From positions 6,331,501 to 6,395,500 of the forward strand of contig NZ_CP053564.1 of assembly GCF_013155125.1 (NCBI RefSeq): 64,000 nt of DNA, given 5' to 3'. The position numbers and the translations under genes were made by a program. Shown here in pieces: positions 1 to 8,313 of the stretch. This stretch comes from Pseudonocardia broussonetiae. Its GTDB lineage: Bacteria > Actinomycetota > Actinomycetes > Mycobacteriales > Pseudonocardiaceae. How positions within the stretch are numbered: position 1 is the stretch's first letter; the number at the start of each line of letters is the position of its first letter. The notes under the pieces are model-generated. The model ran no database searches and was not told where the DNA came from. It saw nothing but the letters and a program-made list of their open reading frames with translations.

Positions 1-11
1 TCCTGGACGAC

Positions 12-743
12 ATGGCCGGTGGGAAGCCCGACAAGGCAGCGAAGAAGGCAGCTCGGCTGGAGAAGCGGGCCGCCTCGAAGGCGCGTCGCCAGCAGATCTG
101 GCAGGCGTTCCAGATGCAGCGCAAGGAGGACAAGGCGCTCATCCCGTGGATGCTCGGCGCCTTCCTGCTCGCCGTCGCGCTGGCCGTCGGCATCGGCGCG
201 ATCTTCGGCATCTGGCTGATCCTGCTGCCCATCGGCATCGCGCTCGGCCTGCTCGCGGCCGTCAGCATCTTCGGGCGCCGCGTGCAGCGCAACGTCTACA
301 CCAAGGCCGACGGGCAGCCGGGCGCCGCGGGCTGGGCGCTCGACAACCTGCGCGGCCAGTGGCGCGTCACCCAGGGCGTCGCCGGCACCACCCACCTCGA
401 CGCCGTGCACCGCGTCATCGGCCGCCCGGGCGTCATCCTCGTCGCCGAGGGCGCCCCGCACCGCGTCAAGGGCCTGCTGGCCCAGGAGAAGAAGCGCATC
501 GCGCGCGTCGCGGGCCAGACCCCGATCTACGACGTCGTCGTCGGCAACGAGGACGGGCAGGTCCCGCTCAAGGGCCTGCAGCGCCACCTTATGAAGCTGC
601 CGCGCAACATCACCGTCAAGGAGATGGAGACGATCGAGGCCCGCCTCGCCGCGCTCGGCTCCCGCGCCGCCGCGCTGCCCAAGGGCCCGATGCCCGCCGG
701 CGCGAAGATGCGCAGCGTGCAGCGCACCGTTAAGCGCCGCTGA
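12..743 (+). CDS. DUF4191 domain-containing membrane protein
   Basis: The protein has 243 residues. It opens with a very basic Lys/Arg/Ala-rich tail (about 1-40), followed by two adjacent hydrophobic segments (about 44-65 and 66-87) and a soluble C-terminal domain of about 150 residues ending in another basic tail. This matches actinobacterial DUF4191 proteins, usually found beside lipoate genes and glnA; the gene order seen here toward RDD and glnA agrees. The function is unknown. The ATG at 12 is the first possible start in the window. Its stop codon falls in the first unit of the 20-bp repeat that follows. Confidence 0.85.
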   Translation: MAGGKPDKAAKKAARLEKRAASKARRQQIWQAFQMQRKEDKALIPWMLGAFLLAVALAVGIGAIFGIWLILLPIGIALGLLAAVSIFGRRVQRNVYTKADGQPGAAGWALDNLRGQWRVTQGVAGTTHLDAVHRVIGRPGVILVAEGAPHRVKGLLAQEKKRIARVAGQTPIYDVVVGNEDGQVPLKGLQRHLMKLPRNITVKEMETIEARLAALGSRAAALPKGPMPAGAKMRSVQRTVKRR

Positions 744-820
744 TCACTCCCGCAGGGCCCTGATCACTCCCGCAGGGCCCTGATCACTCCCGCAGGGCCC
801 TGATCACTCCCGCAGGGCCA
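741..820. repeat. Four tandem copies of a 20-bp unit between convergent genes
   Basis: The unit TGATCACTCCCGCAGGGCCC occurs four times head to tail; the fourth copy differs only in its last base. The first copy contains the stop of the DUF4191 gene and the last contains the stop of the convergent MerR gene. Each junction makes the 10-bp palindrome CAGGGCCCTG, and neighbouring units can fold GGGCCCTG with CAGGGCCC around a 10-nt loop. It probably arose by slippage at the end of the MerR gene and may act as a bidirectional terminator. Confidence 0.9.
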
Positions 821-1556
821 CCGCGATCCGCGTGACGAGCTCGTCGGGAGCGGCCGTCGACGGGTCGGTCAGGTACGTCTCGCTCACCGGCCCGACGGCC
901 TCGTGCCCCCGCTCGCGCACGTGCTCGAGCAGCGCGGAGTAGGCCAGCGGCAGCTCCGGGTACGGCCCGACGTGCAGCGTCGTGGCCCACGGCCCGCCGG
1001 GCAGCACCACGTCGGGCGCCTCCGACGGGAGACCGGCGGTCACCGGGAACTCGTCGACGAGGTCGAGCGGGAACACGGCGACGAGCGGCCCCCGCGCGGT
1101 CGTCGCCGCGAGCGCGCGGCGGCACAGCGCGCCGGTGTCCTCGTCCAGCGCCGCCGCCCGCACCGGCCCGGTGACGCCGGCGAGCCCCTGCGGCGCCCGG
1201 TCGGCGACGGCGACGGCGTAGCGCACGCGCTCGGGGCGCCGCAGCAGCCCGTCGAGGCTGCGCAGCACCTCCTCGCGGCGGGCGAGCTCGTGGCGCAGCC
1301 GGGCGCGCTCGCGCGACAGGACGGTCGTCACCGCGTCGCCGTCGGGGGCGTCGAGCACCTCCCGGACGACGGCCAGCGGCACGTCCAGACCGCGCAGCAG
1401 CGCGATCGTCGTGGCCGTGCGCACCTGGTCGGCGCGGTAGTAGCGGTAGCCCGACCGCGCGTCGACGTGCGCGGGCACGAGCAGCCCCTCGGCGTCGTAG
1501 TGGCGCACGGCCTTGACCGTCAGGCGGGCGAGGCGCGCGAACGCGCCGATCGGCAT
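804..1556 (-). CDS. MerR family regulator with GyrI-like effector domain
   Basis: The 250-residue protein has an N-terminal MerR winged helix (about 1-70, with the HYDAEGLL and GYRYY signatures) and a C-terminal GyrI/SOUL-like ligand-binding domain (about 100-250). It resembles BmrR/TipA-type one-component drug or stress sensors. I chose the ATG at 1556 because it overlaps the upstream gene's stop by one base (TGATG), implying translational coupling; an ATG four codons earlier is also possible. The C-terminal pattern ETYLTDP is repeated in the upstream gene, so the two are related partners. Confidence 0.85.
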   Translation of the reverse strand: MPIGAFARLARLTVKAVRHYDAEGLLVPAHVDARSGYRYYRADQVRTATTIALLRGLDVPLAVVREVLDAPDGDAVTTVLSRERARLRHELARREEVLRSLDGLLRRPERVRYAVAVADRAPQGLAGVTGPVRAAALDEDTGALCRRALAATTARGPLVAVFPLDLVDEFPVTAGLPSEAPDVVLPGGPWATTLHVGPYPELPLAYSALLEHVRERGHEAVGPVSETYLTDPSTAAPDELVTRIAVALRE

Positions 1557-2095
1557 CAGCCCGTCCACACCGGCACCCGCAGGACCGTGCGCAGCTCGCC
1601 GGGCGCCGTCGTGCCCGGGTCGGTCAGGTAGACCTCGGTGTGCGGGCCGGCCGGCCGCAGGCCCTGCTCCGCGACGAACGCGTAGAGCGCGTCGAGCGAG
1701 GGCTGCTCGTCGTCGTAGGGGCCGCGGTGCACGAGCCGCGCCACCGGTTGCTCCGGGTGCGCGCGCAGCACGACGGGGGCCCCGAACCGGGCGGCCGCGG
1801 TGGTCACGGCGTCGGCGGTGCGGTCGTCCGGGGCGGGCACGGCGAGGGTCCAGTGCCAGCCGTGCGGGGCGCCGAGGTCGAACCGCAGGGGGTCGCCGTC
1901 CTGCGCGTACGTGCCCTCCAGCGGTACGTCGTCGCGGGCGCCGAGGGCGGCGCGGACGGCGAACAGGGCGCGGACCGCCTTCGTGAACGGTGCGTCCTCC
2001 GGCGCCCCCCTCCCGTCGACGGCGAGCAGGGCGCGGGCGGGGACCGTGGACAGGGCGGGGGCGAGGGTCGTGTGCGTCATGGGAGCCACGGTCAT
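1556..2095 (-). CDS. GyrI-like small-molecule-binding domain protein
   Basis: About 179 residues form a stand-alone GyrI-like domain. The end (EVYLTDPGTTAPGELRT) mirrors the effector domain of the MerR protein encoded directly downstream. The start at 2095 has AGGAG just upstream, although very close; an ATG at 2080 is an alternative. It has no DNA-binding domain. It may bind the same ligand as the MerR protein or titrate it, but that is inference from fold and operon position. Confidence 0.75.
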   Translation of the reverse strand: MTVAPMTHTTLAPALSTVPARALLAVDGRGAPEDAPFTKAVRALFAVRAALGARDDVPLEGTYAQDGDPLRFDLGAPHGWHWTLAVPAPDDRTADAVTTAAARFGAPVVLRAHPEQPVARLVHRGPYDDEQPSLDALYAFVAEQGLRPAGPHTEVYLTDPGTTAPGELRTVLRVPVWTG

Positions 2096-2191
2096 GGCTC
2101 CTGCACGGGGAGGGTCAAGCCCGCTCCTCGCCGGCGCTCGTCGCGAACTCGACCCAGGGTGCTGCGCCTGATGTCGACCTCGCAAGCTCGG

Positions 2192-2668
2192 TCAAGCGCG
2201 CGTACGGACCACGACCGTGCGCGCCGCGCGGTCGTGCCAGCCCCGGCCGTCGGCGTCGCGCACCAGCGGGGGCACGAGCAGGGCGATCAGCGCGGTCCGC
2301 AGCAGCGCCCGCGGCACCCCGATGACGGGCTCGGCCCCGACCGACGCGACCCGGATCCCGAGCGCCGTCATCCCGGCGCTGGAGCCGAACACCGCGACCG
2401 GCACGGCCGTCAGCAGGAACCACACCCCGAGCACCGCGAACGGCGACGTGCCCACGTCGGCGCCGAGGAACAGCGCCGCGATGCCGTAGCCGATGAGCCA
2501 GTCGACGGTGAGCGCGGCGAGCCGACGACCGAAGCCGGCGACCGCGCTGACCCCCTGCGCCGGCAGCCCGAGCCGCTCGCCCGGGTAGGCGCCGCCGGGG
2601 GCCTCGGGGCCGGAGCCGGGCATCCACGTGTCGATCCATCGGGGCATGTCACCAGGGTAGGGGGTCAT
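2192..2668 (-). CDS. RDD family membrane protein
   Basis: The 158-residue protein has three hydrophobic segments (about 50-70, 76-95 and 120-136). The RDD-family Arg and Asp are seen as R48-R49 and D56 in the first segment, and the C-terminal WHDRAAR motif is typical. RDD proteins are small integral membrane proteins of uncertain, possibly transport, function. The gene is divergent from glnA, a common actinobacterial arrangement. An internal ATG at 2647 would also make a plausible start. Confidence 0.85.
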   Translation of the reverse strand: MTPYPGDMPRWIDTWMPGSGPEAPGGAYPGERLGLPAQGVSAVAGFGRRLAALTVDWLIGYGIAALFLGADVGTSPFAVLGVWFLLTAVPVAVFGSSAGMTALGIRVASVGAEPVIGVPRALLRTALIALLVPPLVRDADGRGWHDRAARTVVVRTRA

Positions 2669-2696
2669 GGTGTGACCCCGCCGACGGTCGATCCCG

Positions 2697-2734
2697 TTAA
2701 CCTCTGTGAAACCGGCGAGTGACCGCCGGGCAAC
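2697..2734 (+). promoter_or_regulatory. GlnR operator upstream of glnA
   Basis: Four pentamers lie at exact 11-bp intervals: TTAAC, GAAAC, GTGAC and GCAAC, each separated by six bases. This matches the a/b-site pattern (GTnAC-n6-GAAAC, repeated) described for actinobacterial GlnR on glnA promoters. It ends 48 bp before the glnA ATG. Activation under nitrogen limitation is inferred from the known family. Confidence 0.7.
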
Positions 2735-2782
2735 ACCGTCGCCCTAGCGTCGCCGCAACCCGAGAACCGTTCGAAGGAGTCA

Positions 2783-4213
2783 ATGAGGGTGTTCAGCAAC
2801 TCCGAAGAGGTCCTGAAGTTCATCAGTGACGAGAAGGTCGAGTACGTCGACATCCGCTTCTGCGACCTTCCCGGCGTGATGCAGCACCTCACTGTGCCCG
2901 CGACCGCCTTCGACCAGGACTTCATCGACGGCGGCATCGCCTTCGACGGATCGTCCGTCCGTGGCTTCCAGGCCATCAACGAGTCCGACATGGCACTGTT
3001 CCCGGACCCGGCGACGGCGCGCCTCGACCCGTTCCGCAAGCACAAGACGCTCAACATGAACTTCTTCGTGCACGACCCGATCACGGGCGAGCCCTACAGC
3101 CGCGACCCGCGGAACGTGGCGCGCAAGGCCGAGGAGTACCTGGCCGCGTCGGGCGTCGCCGACACCTGCTTCTTCGGCGCCGAGGCGGAGTTCTACATCT
3201 TCGACTCCGTCAAGTTCGGGTCCGACCCGCACCAGCAGTACCACCACATCGACTCGGTCGAGGGCTGGTGGAACACCGGCCGCGACGAGGTCGGCGGCAA
3301 CCTCGGCTACAAGGTCCCCTTCAAGGGCGGCTACTTCCCCGTCCCGCCGGTCGACCACTACGCCGACCTGCGCGACGACATGGCCACCAACCTGATCAAC
3401 GCCGGCTTCGTGCTCGAGCGCGGTCACCACGAGGTGGGCACCGCGGGCCAGGCGGAGATCAACTACAAGTTCAACACGCTGCTGCACTCGGCCGACGACG
3501 TGATGCTGTTCAAGTACATCATCAAGAACACGGCCTGGCACGCGGGCAAGACCGTCACCTTCATGCCGAAGCCGATCTTCGGTGACAACGGCTCGGGGAT
3601 GCACGCCCACCAGTCGCTGTGGAAGGACGGCCAGCCGCTGTTCCACGACGAGTCCGGCTACGGCGGCCTGTCCGACATGGCCCGCTACTACATCGGCGGC
3701 CTGCTGCACCACGCGCCGAGCCTGCTGGCCTTCACCAACCCGACGGTGAACTCGTTCCACCGCCTGGTGCCCGGCTTCGAGGCCCCGGTCAACCTCGTCT
3801 ACTCGGCGCGCAACCGCTCCGCCTGCATCCGCATCCCACTGACGGGCAACAACCCCAAGGCCAAGCGCCTGGAGTTCCGCTGCCCCGACTCGTCGGGCAA
3901 CCCGTACCTGGCGTTCTCGGCGATGATGATGGCCGGCATGGACGGCATCAAGAACAAGATCGAGCCGGCCGCGCCCGTCGACAAGGACCTCTACGAGCTC
4001 CCGCCCGAGGAGGCCAAGGACATCGCCCAGGTGCCCACGAGCCTCGACGCGGTGCTCGACCGGCTGGAGGTCGACCACGACTACCTGCTCGAGGGTGGCG
4101 TCTTCACCCCCGACCTGATCGAGACGTGGATCAGCTACAAGCGGGACACCGAGATCACCCCGCTGCGCCTGCGCCCGCACCCGTACGAGTTCGCGCTGTA
4201 CTACGACGTCTGA
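2783..4213 (+). CDS. glnA: Type I glutamine synthetase
   Basis: This 476-residue enzyme makes glutamine from glutamate, ammonia and ATP, and is the main ammonium-assimilating enzyme in the cytosol. The beta-grasp N-terminus is followed by conserved blocks such as [32 protein letters not shown] and NRSACIRIP. Tyr404 in DLYELPPEE is the expected adenylylation site, making it a GlnA1-type (I-beta) enzyme. The ATG follows AAGGAG at good spacing. Its 3' end and terminator are duplicated in decayed form near 24162-24312, and the element downstream seems to have inserted at this point. Confidence 0.97.
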   Translation: MRVFSNSEEVLKFISDEKVEYVDIRFCDLPGVMQHLTVPATAFDQDFIDGGIAFDGSSVRGFQAINESDMALFPDPATARLDPFRKHKTLNMNFFVHDPITGEPYSRDPRNVARKAEEYLAASGVADTCFFGAEAEFYIFDSVKFGSDPHQQYHHIDSVEGWWNTGRDEVGGNLGYKVPFKGGYFPVPPVDHYADLRDDMATNLINAGFVLERGHHEVGTAGQAEINYKFNTLLHSADDVMLFKYIIKNTAWHAGKTVTFMPKPIFGDNGSGMHAHQSLWKDGQPLFHDESGYGGLSDMARYYIGGLLHHAPSLLAFTNPTVNSFHRLVPGFEAPVNLVYSARNRSACIRIPLTGNNPKAKRLEFRCPDSSGNPYLAFSAMMMAGMDGIKNKIEPAAPVDKDLYELPPEEAKDIAQVPTSLDAVLDRLEVDHDYLLEGGVFTPDLIETWISYKRDTEITPLRLRPHPYEFALYYDV

Positions 4214-4226
4214 TTCAGGCGTTTTT

Positions 4227-4307
4227 CTGACCTCGCGGTCAGGCTCGAAACGGCGGTTGACCAGGCACAACGTCTCTCGACGCTTGCCAGTGTCAACCGC
4301 CGTTTTT
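4227..4307 (+). terminator. glnA terminator, double hairpin
   Basis: A small perfect hairpin (CTGACC/GGTCAG, 4227-4242) is followed by a long one. Its 14-bp stem pairs 4248-4261 with 4292-4305, has an inner CGTC/GACG pair in the loop, and ends in a run of five T. A diverged copy of the whole structure lies at 24200-24280. Confidence 0.85.
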
Positions 4308-4309
4308 CG

Positions 4310-4337
4310 TGCTCGTGCGCCCCAAATGCGCCCCAAA
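4310..4337. repeat. Left end of island, putative attL (28-bp direct repeat)
   Basis: The 28 bases here are identical to 24100-24127. The repeat starts TGCTCGTGCGCCCC and ends GCGCCCCAAA, directly after the glnA terminator and 340 bp before the excisionase/integrase pair. Identical short direct repeats bounding an integrase-bearing segment are the usual mark of site-specific integration. Confidence 0.75.
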
Positions 4338-4678
4338 CGAAGATCATCTCTCGACCTCTTGCAGCGCTGTGACCTGCATGCTCAGGGCAATGAACCGGAC
4401 GGGTCAACCGGCCCTGATCATCCCCGTGCGCCCCAAACAGCTCGATGATCTTCAAAATGTCCGGTTTGACGAACGAATCGTCAGATCGGGGTCTCGAACG
4501 GCCATCTGGGGCGTGCACGACCGGTTTGTCGATCCCCCACAACCGGTACGGCCCGACCACGAGCTGACCACGTCCCCGCCACACCTCGGACCACACCGAG
4601 CTACGACGCAGCCACGCCTCGACCGATCGCCCGCCGCAGCGTTGACAGGCATCGCGATCCCTCGATCGGAGGCCTGCC
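4338..4678. other. Non-coding att-proximal region with candidate integrase arm sites
   Basis: There is no credible gene in these 341 bases. They contain GAAGATCATC at 4339-4348 and its exact reverse complement GATGATCTTC at 4444-4453; TGATCTTC recurs beside the right repeat at 24136-24143. The partial att motif GTGCGCCCCAAA recurs at 4426-4437. These could be arm-type binding sites for the integrase, by analogy with other tyrosine-recombinase systems. Confidence 0.4.
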
Positions 4679-4870
4679 GTGGACGACCAGCCCGAACCGC
4701 TCTGGGGCACCCCCGAGGTGGCGCGCTACCTCCAGATCCCCGTCGCCACGCTCTACCAGTGGCGCCACCACCGCTACGGCCCGCCCGGGCGCCGGGTAGG
4801 GCGCTACGTCCGCTACGACCCCGACGAGGTCCGGCGCTGGTTCACCGAGCAGTCCGACGGCGCCGCCTGA
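4679..4870 (+). CDS. Excisionase-like helix-turn-helix protein
   Basis: The 63-residue protein is a single MerR-like/AlpA-type winged helix (TPEVARYLQIPVATLYQWRH, then GRYVRYDPDEVRRWF). Such proteins act as recombination directionality factors or excisionases in integrative elements. The GTG start has GGAG about nine bases upstream. It ends two bases before the integrase start, so the two are surely cotranscribed, and it lies 341 bp from the putative attL. Confidence 0.8.
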   Translation: MDDQPEPLWGTPEVARYLQIPVATLYQWRHHRYGPPGRRVGRYVRYDPDEVRRWFTEQSDGAA

Positions 4871-4872
4871 CC

Positions 4873-6156
4873 GTGGCCCACGTCAACGACGCCTGGTACG
4901 TCGAACGACGCCAGCCCGACGGCACCACCCGCCGGCAGAAGACGCCCCGGCACGGGCTGGGCAAGCGGTGGATCGTGCGCTGGCGCGACCACGCCGGCGA
5001 GGACCGCAAGCAGTTCTTCGACAAGAAGACCGACGCCGAGCAGGCCGCCGCCCGCCTCGACACCGAGCTCGCCCGCCGCACCTACATCGACCCCCGCGCC
5101 GGGGAGATCGCGTTCCGCGACTACGCCGAGCAGTGGCGCCTGGGCCAGTTCGCCGACCCCAACACCGCCTACCAGGTCCGCGCCCGGCTGCGGCTGCACG
5201 TCTACCCCAAACTCGGGAACCTCGCGATGCAGGTCATCACGCCCTCCCACATCCGCAGCTGGCTGCGCGGCCTCACCGTCTCCCTCAGCTACCAGCGCAC
5301 CCTGTTCGCGAACGTCTCCCAGGTCTTCACCGCCGCGATCGCCGACGACATCCTCACCAAGAACCCCTGCGTCAACCGCACGGTGCGCAAGCCCGTCGCC
5401 GACCCCCAGCAGATCGTGCCGTGGACCGCCCGGCAGGTCACCGACGTCCACCGCGCCCTGCCCGACCGCTACGCCATCCTCGCGCTCCTCGCCGCCGGCA
5501 CCGGCCTGCGCCAGGGCGAGATCCTCGCCCTCTCCGCCTCTGACGTCGACCTCGAACGGCGCAGCATCCAGGTCCAGCGCCAGATCAAGCTCACCCCCGG
5601 CAACCAGCCCTACTTCGCCCTGCCCAAGGGCCGCAAGGTCCGCACCGTCCCCCTGCCCGACTCCGTCCGCGACGCACTCACCGAACACCTCGCCCGGTTC
5701 CCCGCCCGCGCGGTCACCCTCGGCTGGGACAGGACCGACGGCAAGCCCACCACCGCCGACCTGATCCTCACCACCCGCGAGCGCAAGCCGGTCAACCGGC
5801 ACTACTTCAACGCCAAGATCTGGAAGCCCGCCCTCACCGCCGCCGACATCCCACCCACCCGCGAGAACGGCTGCCACGCCCTGCGCCACTACTACGCCAG
5901 CGTCCTGCTCGACGGCGGCGAATCGATCAGGACCGTCAGCGAGCGCCTCGGCCACGCCGACCCCGGGTTCACCCTGCGCACCTACACCCACCTGCTCCCC
6001 CAGAGCGAGACGCGCACCCGCGACATCATCGACACCGCCCTCCGCGCCCTCCCCCCGCGCACCACCCCGACACCCGGCACCAGCGCCGCCCCGCGGCACC
6101 TGTCCGGGCCGACGAGAGCGCGCCGCTCCCCCGGTCAGTTCGGGCCGCAGCGCTGA
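4873..6156 (+). CDS. int: Tyrosine-type site-specific recombinase (integrase)
   Basis: The 427-residue integrase has an N-terminal arm/SAM-like core-binding region (about 60-170) and a C-terminal catalytic domain with the family residues R213 (GTGLRQGE), H335 and R338 (HALRH), H361 (LGHADP) and the nucleophile Y371 (TYTHL). All are present, so it should be active. The GTG start lies immediately after the excisionase-like gene. Upstream in-frame codons (from 4309) run through non-coding att DNA and were not used. It presumably catalyses integration at the glnA 3' flank. Confidence 0.92.
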   Translation: MAHVNDAWYVERRQPDGTTRRQKTPRHGLGKRWIVRWRDHAGEDRKQFFDKKTDAEQAAARLDTELARRTYIDPRAGEIAFRDYAEQWRLGQFADPNTAYQVRARLRLHVYPKLGNLAMQVITPSHIRSWLRGLTVSLSYQRTLFANVSQVFTAAIADDILTKNPCVNRTVRKPVADPQQIVPWTARQVTDVHRALPDRYAILALLAAGTGLRQGEILALSASDVDLERRSIQVQRQIKLTPGNQPYFALPKGRKVRTVPLPDSVRDALTEHLARFPARAVTLGWDRTDGKPTTADLILTTRERKPVNRHYFNAKIWKPALTAADIPPTRENGCHALRHYYASVLLDGGESIRTVSERLGHADPGFTLRTYTHLLPQSETRTRDIIDTALRALPPRTTPTPGTSAAPRHLSGPTRARRSPGQFGPQR

Positions 6157-6308
6157 CCCTCACCCCTGCTCGGGCAGAGGAATCGATGCGGGAACCACGC
6201 ACCGACCACGTGCCCGATGCGGACGTGATGGGTGAAACACCGCGATCGAGGAGCGCGATGGCAGGGGGACGGACGACCACGATCCGTCGCACGAGGGGGA
6301 CGGACAGC

Positions 6309-7596
6309 ATGGCGATCTTCGGTGGACGACGACGGGCCGCAGACCTGGAGGTGGAGCTCGCCCGGGCCCACACCATGCTGGCCGAGCTCGGGGCGCTCGA
6401 CCACGTCGAGTGGGCCGCCCGCCGCCAGGCCGCCGAGCAGCAGCTCGCGCAGGTCCTCGCCGAGGAGCACGCCGCCCGCCGTCGTATCGCCGGCGCCGAG
6501 CTGGAGCTGGGGCAGCTCCGCTCGCTGCTGCTCGAGACCCGCGACCAGGAACTGCTGCAGTCCGCCGGGGTCTACGAGTTCACCCACCCGCTGGAGAACT
6601 CCGTCGCCTACAAGGACCGGCTGCAGAGCCTGCGCGCCGACATCAAGGCCGAGGTCACCGCCCGGCGCGCGGTCAGCGGCAGCGTCGACTGGCAGGTCAA
6701 CGGGTCCCGCCAGCAGGGCGCGAAGATGGTCAAGGACTTCTCCACGCTCATGCTGCGCGCCTACAACGCCGAGGCCGACAACTGCGTGCGCACCGTCCGC
6801 CCGCACACCCTGGCCAGCGTCTGCCAGCGCCTGGACAAGACCCAGCGCACCATCGCCAAGCTCGGCGCCACCATGTCCATCGCCGTCAGCAGGCGCTACC
6901 ACGCGCTGCGGACGATGGAGATCGAGCTGACCGCCGACCACCTCGCCATGGTCGAGGCCGAACGCGAGCGCATCCGCGCCGAGAAGGAAGCCGCCCGCGA
7001 GGAGGAACGCGCCCGCCGCGAGTTCGAGCGGCAGCGCGAGAAGCTGCTCAAGGAGCAGGCCCACTACCGCACCGCCTACGACCGCCTGCTCGCCCTGCCC
7101 TCGGCCGACCCCGCCGCCGTCACCGAGCTGCGGGCCCAGCTCGAACGGCTCGGCACCGACATCGCCGCCGTCGAGGCCCGCGCGGCGAACACCCGGGCCG
7201 GCTACGTCTACGTCATCAGCAACATCGGCTCGTTCGGCGACCACGTGGTCAAGATCGGCATGACCCGCCGTCTGGACCCCATGGACCGCGTCCGCGAGCT
7301 CGGCGACGCCTCCGTCCCGTTCCGCTTCGACGTCCACGCCCTCGTCTTCAGCGACGACGCCGTCGGCCTCGAAGGACGCCTGCACGCCGACCTCGCCGAG
7401 CGCCGCCTGAACAAGGTCAACCAGCACCGCGAGTTCTTCCGCACCACCCCCGCCGAGGTCCGTGACCTCCTCACCCGCGCCGCCGGCAGCCACCTGCTCG
7501 AGTACACGGAAACCGTCGACGCCCTGGAGTGGCGCGCAAGCGGCGCGACCTCGACCGCCGCACCCGCCCCGCCGACGCCCACCCCACCGCCCCCCG
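6309..7596 (+). CDS. DUF4041 and GIY-YIG (T5orf172) protein, first part of a frameshifted fusion
   Basis: About 429 residues are in frame here. Order: an N-terminal coiled coil (about 10-75), a DUF4041-type region (about 90-220), a long charged coiled coil (about 205-260, rich in Glu/Arg), and a T5orf172/MUG113-type GIY-YIG domain (about 298-395; YVYVISN and VKIGMT are the characteristic strands). A Pro-rich linker follows. The frame then runs on as meaningless sequence; the sense continues in the +1 frame as a TerD domain after a run of six C at 7590-7595. The ATG at 6309 was chosen because earlier ones precede no domain. GIY-YIG proteins of this type are nuclease-like and frequent in phages and islands; the role is unknown. 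Confidence 0.75.
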
Positions 7597-8148
7597 GCCA
7601 CCGCGCCCGAGCCCCCGGCAGCACCCGCGCCCGCTGCGGACCACGACGGCCCGGCCCTGCGCCCCGACGAGCGGGTCGCGCTGACCGCGACGCACCTGCG
7701 GCTCGTGCTGCGCACCGACGACGACACCGAGGCCGACCCGATCGCGTTCCTGCTCACCCATGCCGGCGAGGTCCGCACCGATGCCGACATGGTGTTCTAC
7801 GGCCAGCCCGACCACGGCAGCGGCGCGGTCACCCTCGCCGCCGACGAGACCGGCGCCGCGACCACGCTGCATCTGACCCCGCGCAAGATCCCCGCCGACG
7901 TCACCGAGGTCCTCGTCGTCGCTCAGCTCCCCGCCGACCACAGCGATCCCGGATCGGCGCACGTGATCGACCTCGACACCGGTCAACCCCTCGGCCACCT
8001 CGCCCTGCCTGCCACCGGCCCCACCGGCCTGCTCCAGCTCGCCGCCCTGCAGCGCAGCGACGGCCAGTGGCACCTCCAGATGGCAGCGGCCGTCGTCGAT
8101 CACGACCTCGCGGCCCTCGCCGCCGCAGCCGGGGTCTCGGTCGACTGA
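7594..8148 (+). CDS. TerD-like domain, second part of the frameshifted fusion
   Basis: This frame encodes a Pro/Ala linker, then a TerD/tellurium-resistance-type beta-sandwich of about 165 residues (RPDERVALT, DADMVFYGQ, IPADVTEVLVV, DLDTGQPLGH). TerD proteins bind calcium and are linked to stress and phage resistance. No start codon with a ribosome site exists at its head; a GTG at 7462 would first read about 130 bases out of frame inside the GIY-YIG region. The best reading is that it was the C-terminus of the preceding gene, separated by one extra C. Sequencing error, true mutation or programmed slippage cannot be distinguished. Confidence 0.65.
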   Translation, partial: PATAPEPPAAPAPAADHDGPALRPDERVALTATHLRLVLRTDDDTEADPIAFLLTHAGEVRTDADMVFYGQPDHGSGAVTLAADETGAATTLHLTPRKIPADVTEVLVVAQLPADHSDPGSAHVIDLDTGQPLGHLALPATGPTGLLQLAALQRSDGQWHLQMAAAVVDHDLAALAAAAGVSVD

Positions 8149-8191
8149 GCTACGGAACGCCCCCGTTCCGCACCGACCACGGCCGGACCAC

Positions 8192-8212
8192 GTCAGAAGG
8201 GTCCCTTCTGAC
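8192..8212. terminator. Hairpin between TerD-like gene and kinase
   Basis: A perfect 9-bp stem (GTCAGAAGG/CCTTCTGAC) with a 3-nt loop lies 44 bp after the TerD-like stop. No strong T-run follows, so it may be a terminator or a protein-binding palindrome upstream of the kinase gene. Confidence 0.45.
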
Positions 8213-8313
8213 ATATCTCGCTCTGCCCTTGATGCTGCCTCCGCCGCTAACGGCTGCGGCGTTCCGAACGACACTCAGGCAACCGCGCACGCCCGTCGTC
8301 CCCGGAGTGTCCT

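Noticed and set aside
2780..4336. 518-codon open frame on the minus strand across glnA
   Set aside because: It is the antisense of the certain glnA gene, Val/Arg/Gly-rich with no family signatures; such frames are common in GC-rich DNA.
4488..4530. tRNA-like GGTCTCGAACGG stretch near the att site
   Set aside because: No cloverleaf, acceptor stem or T-arm consensus can be built around it.
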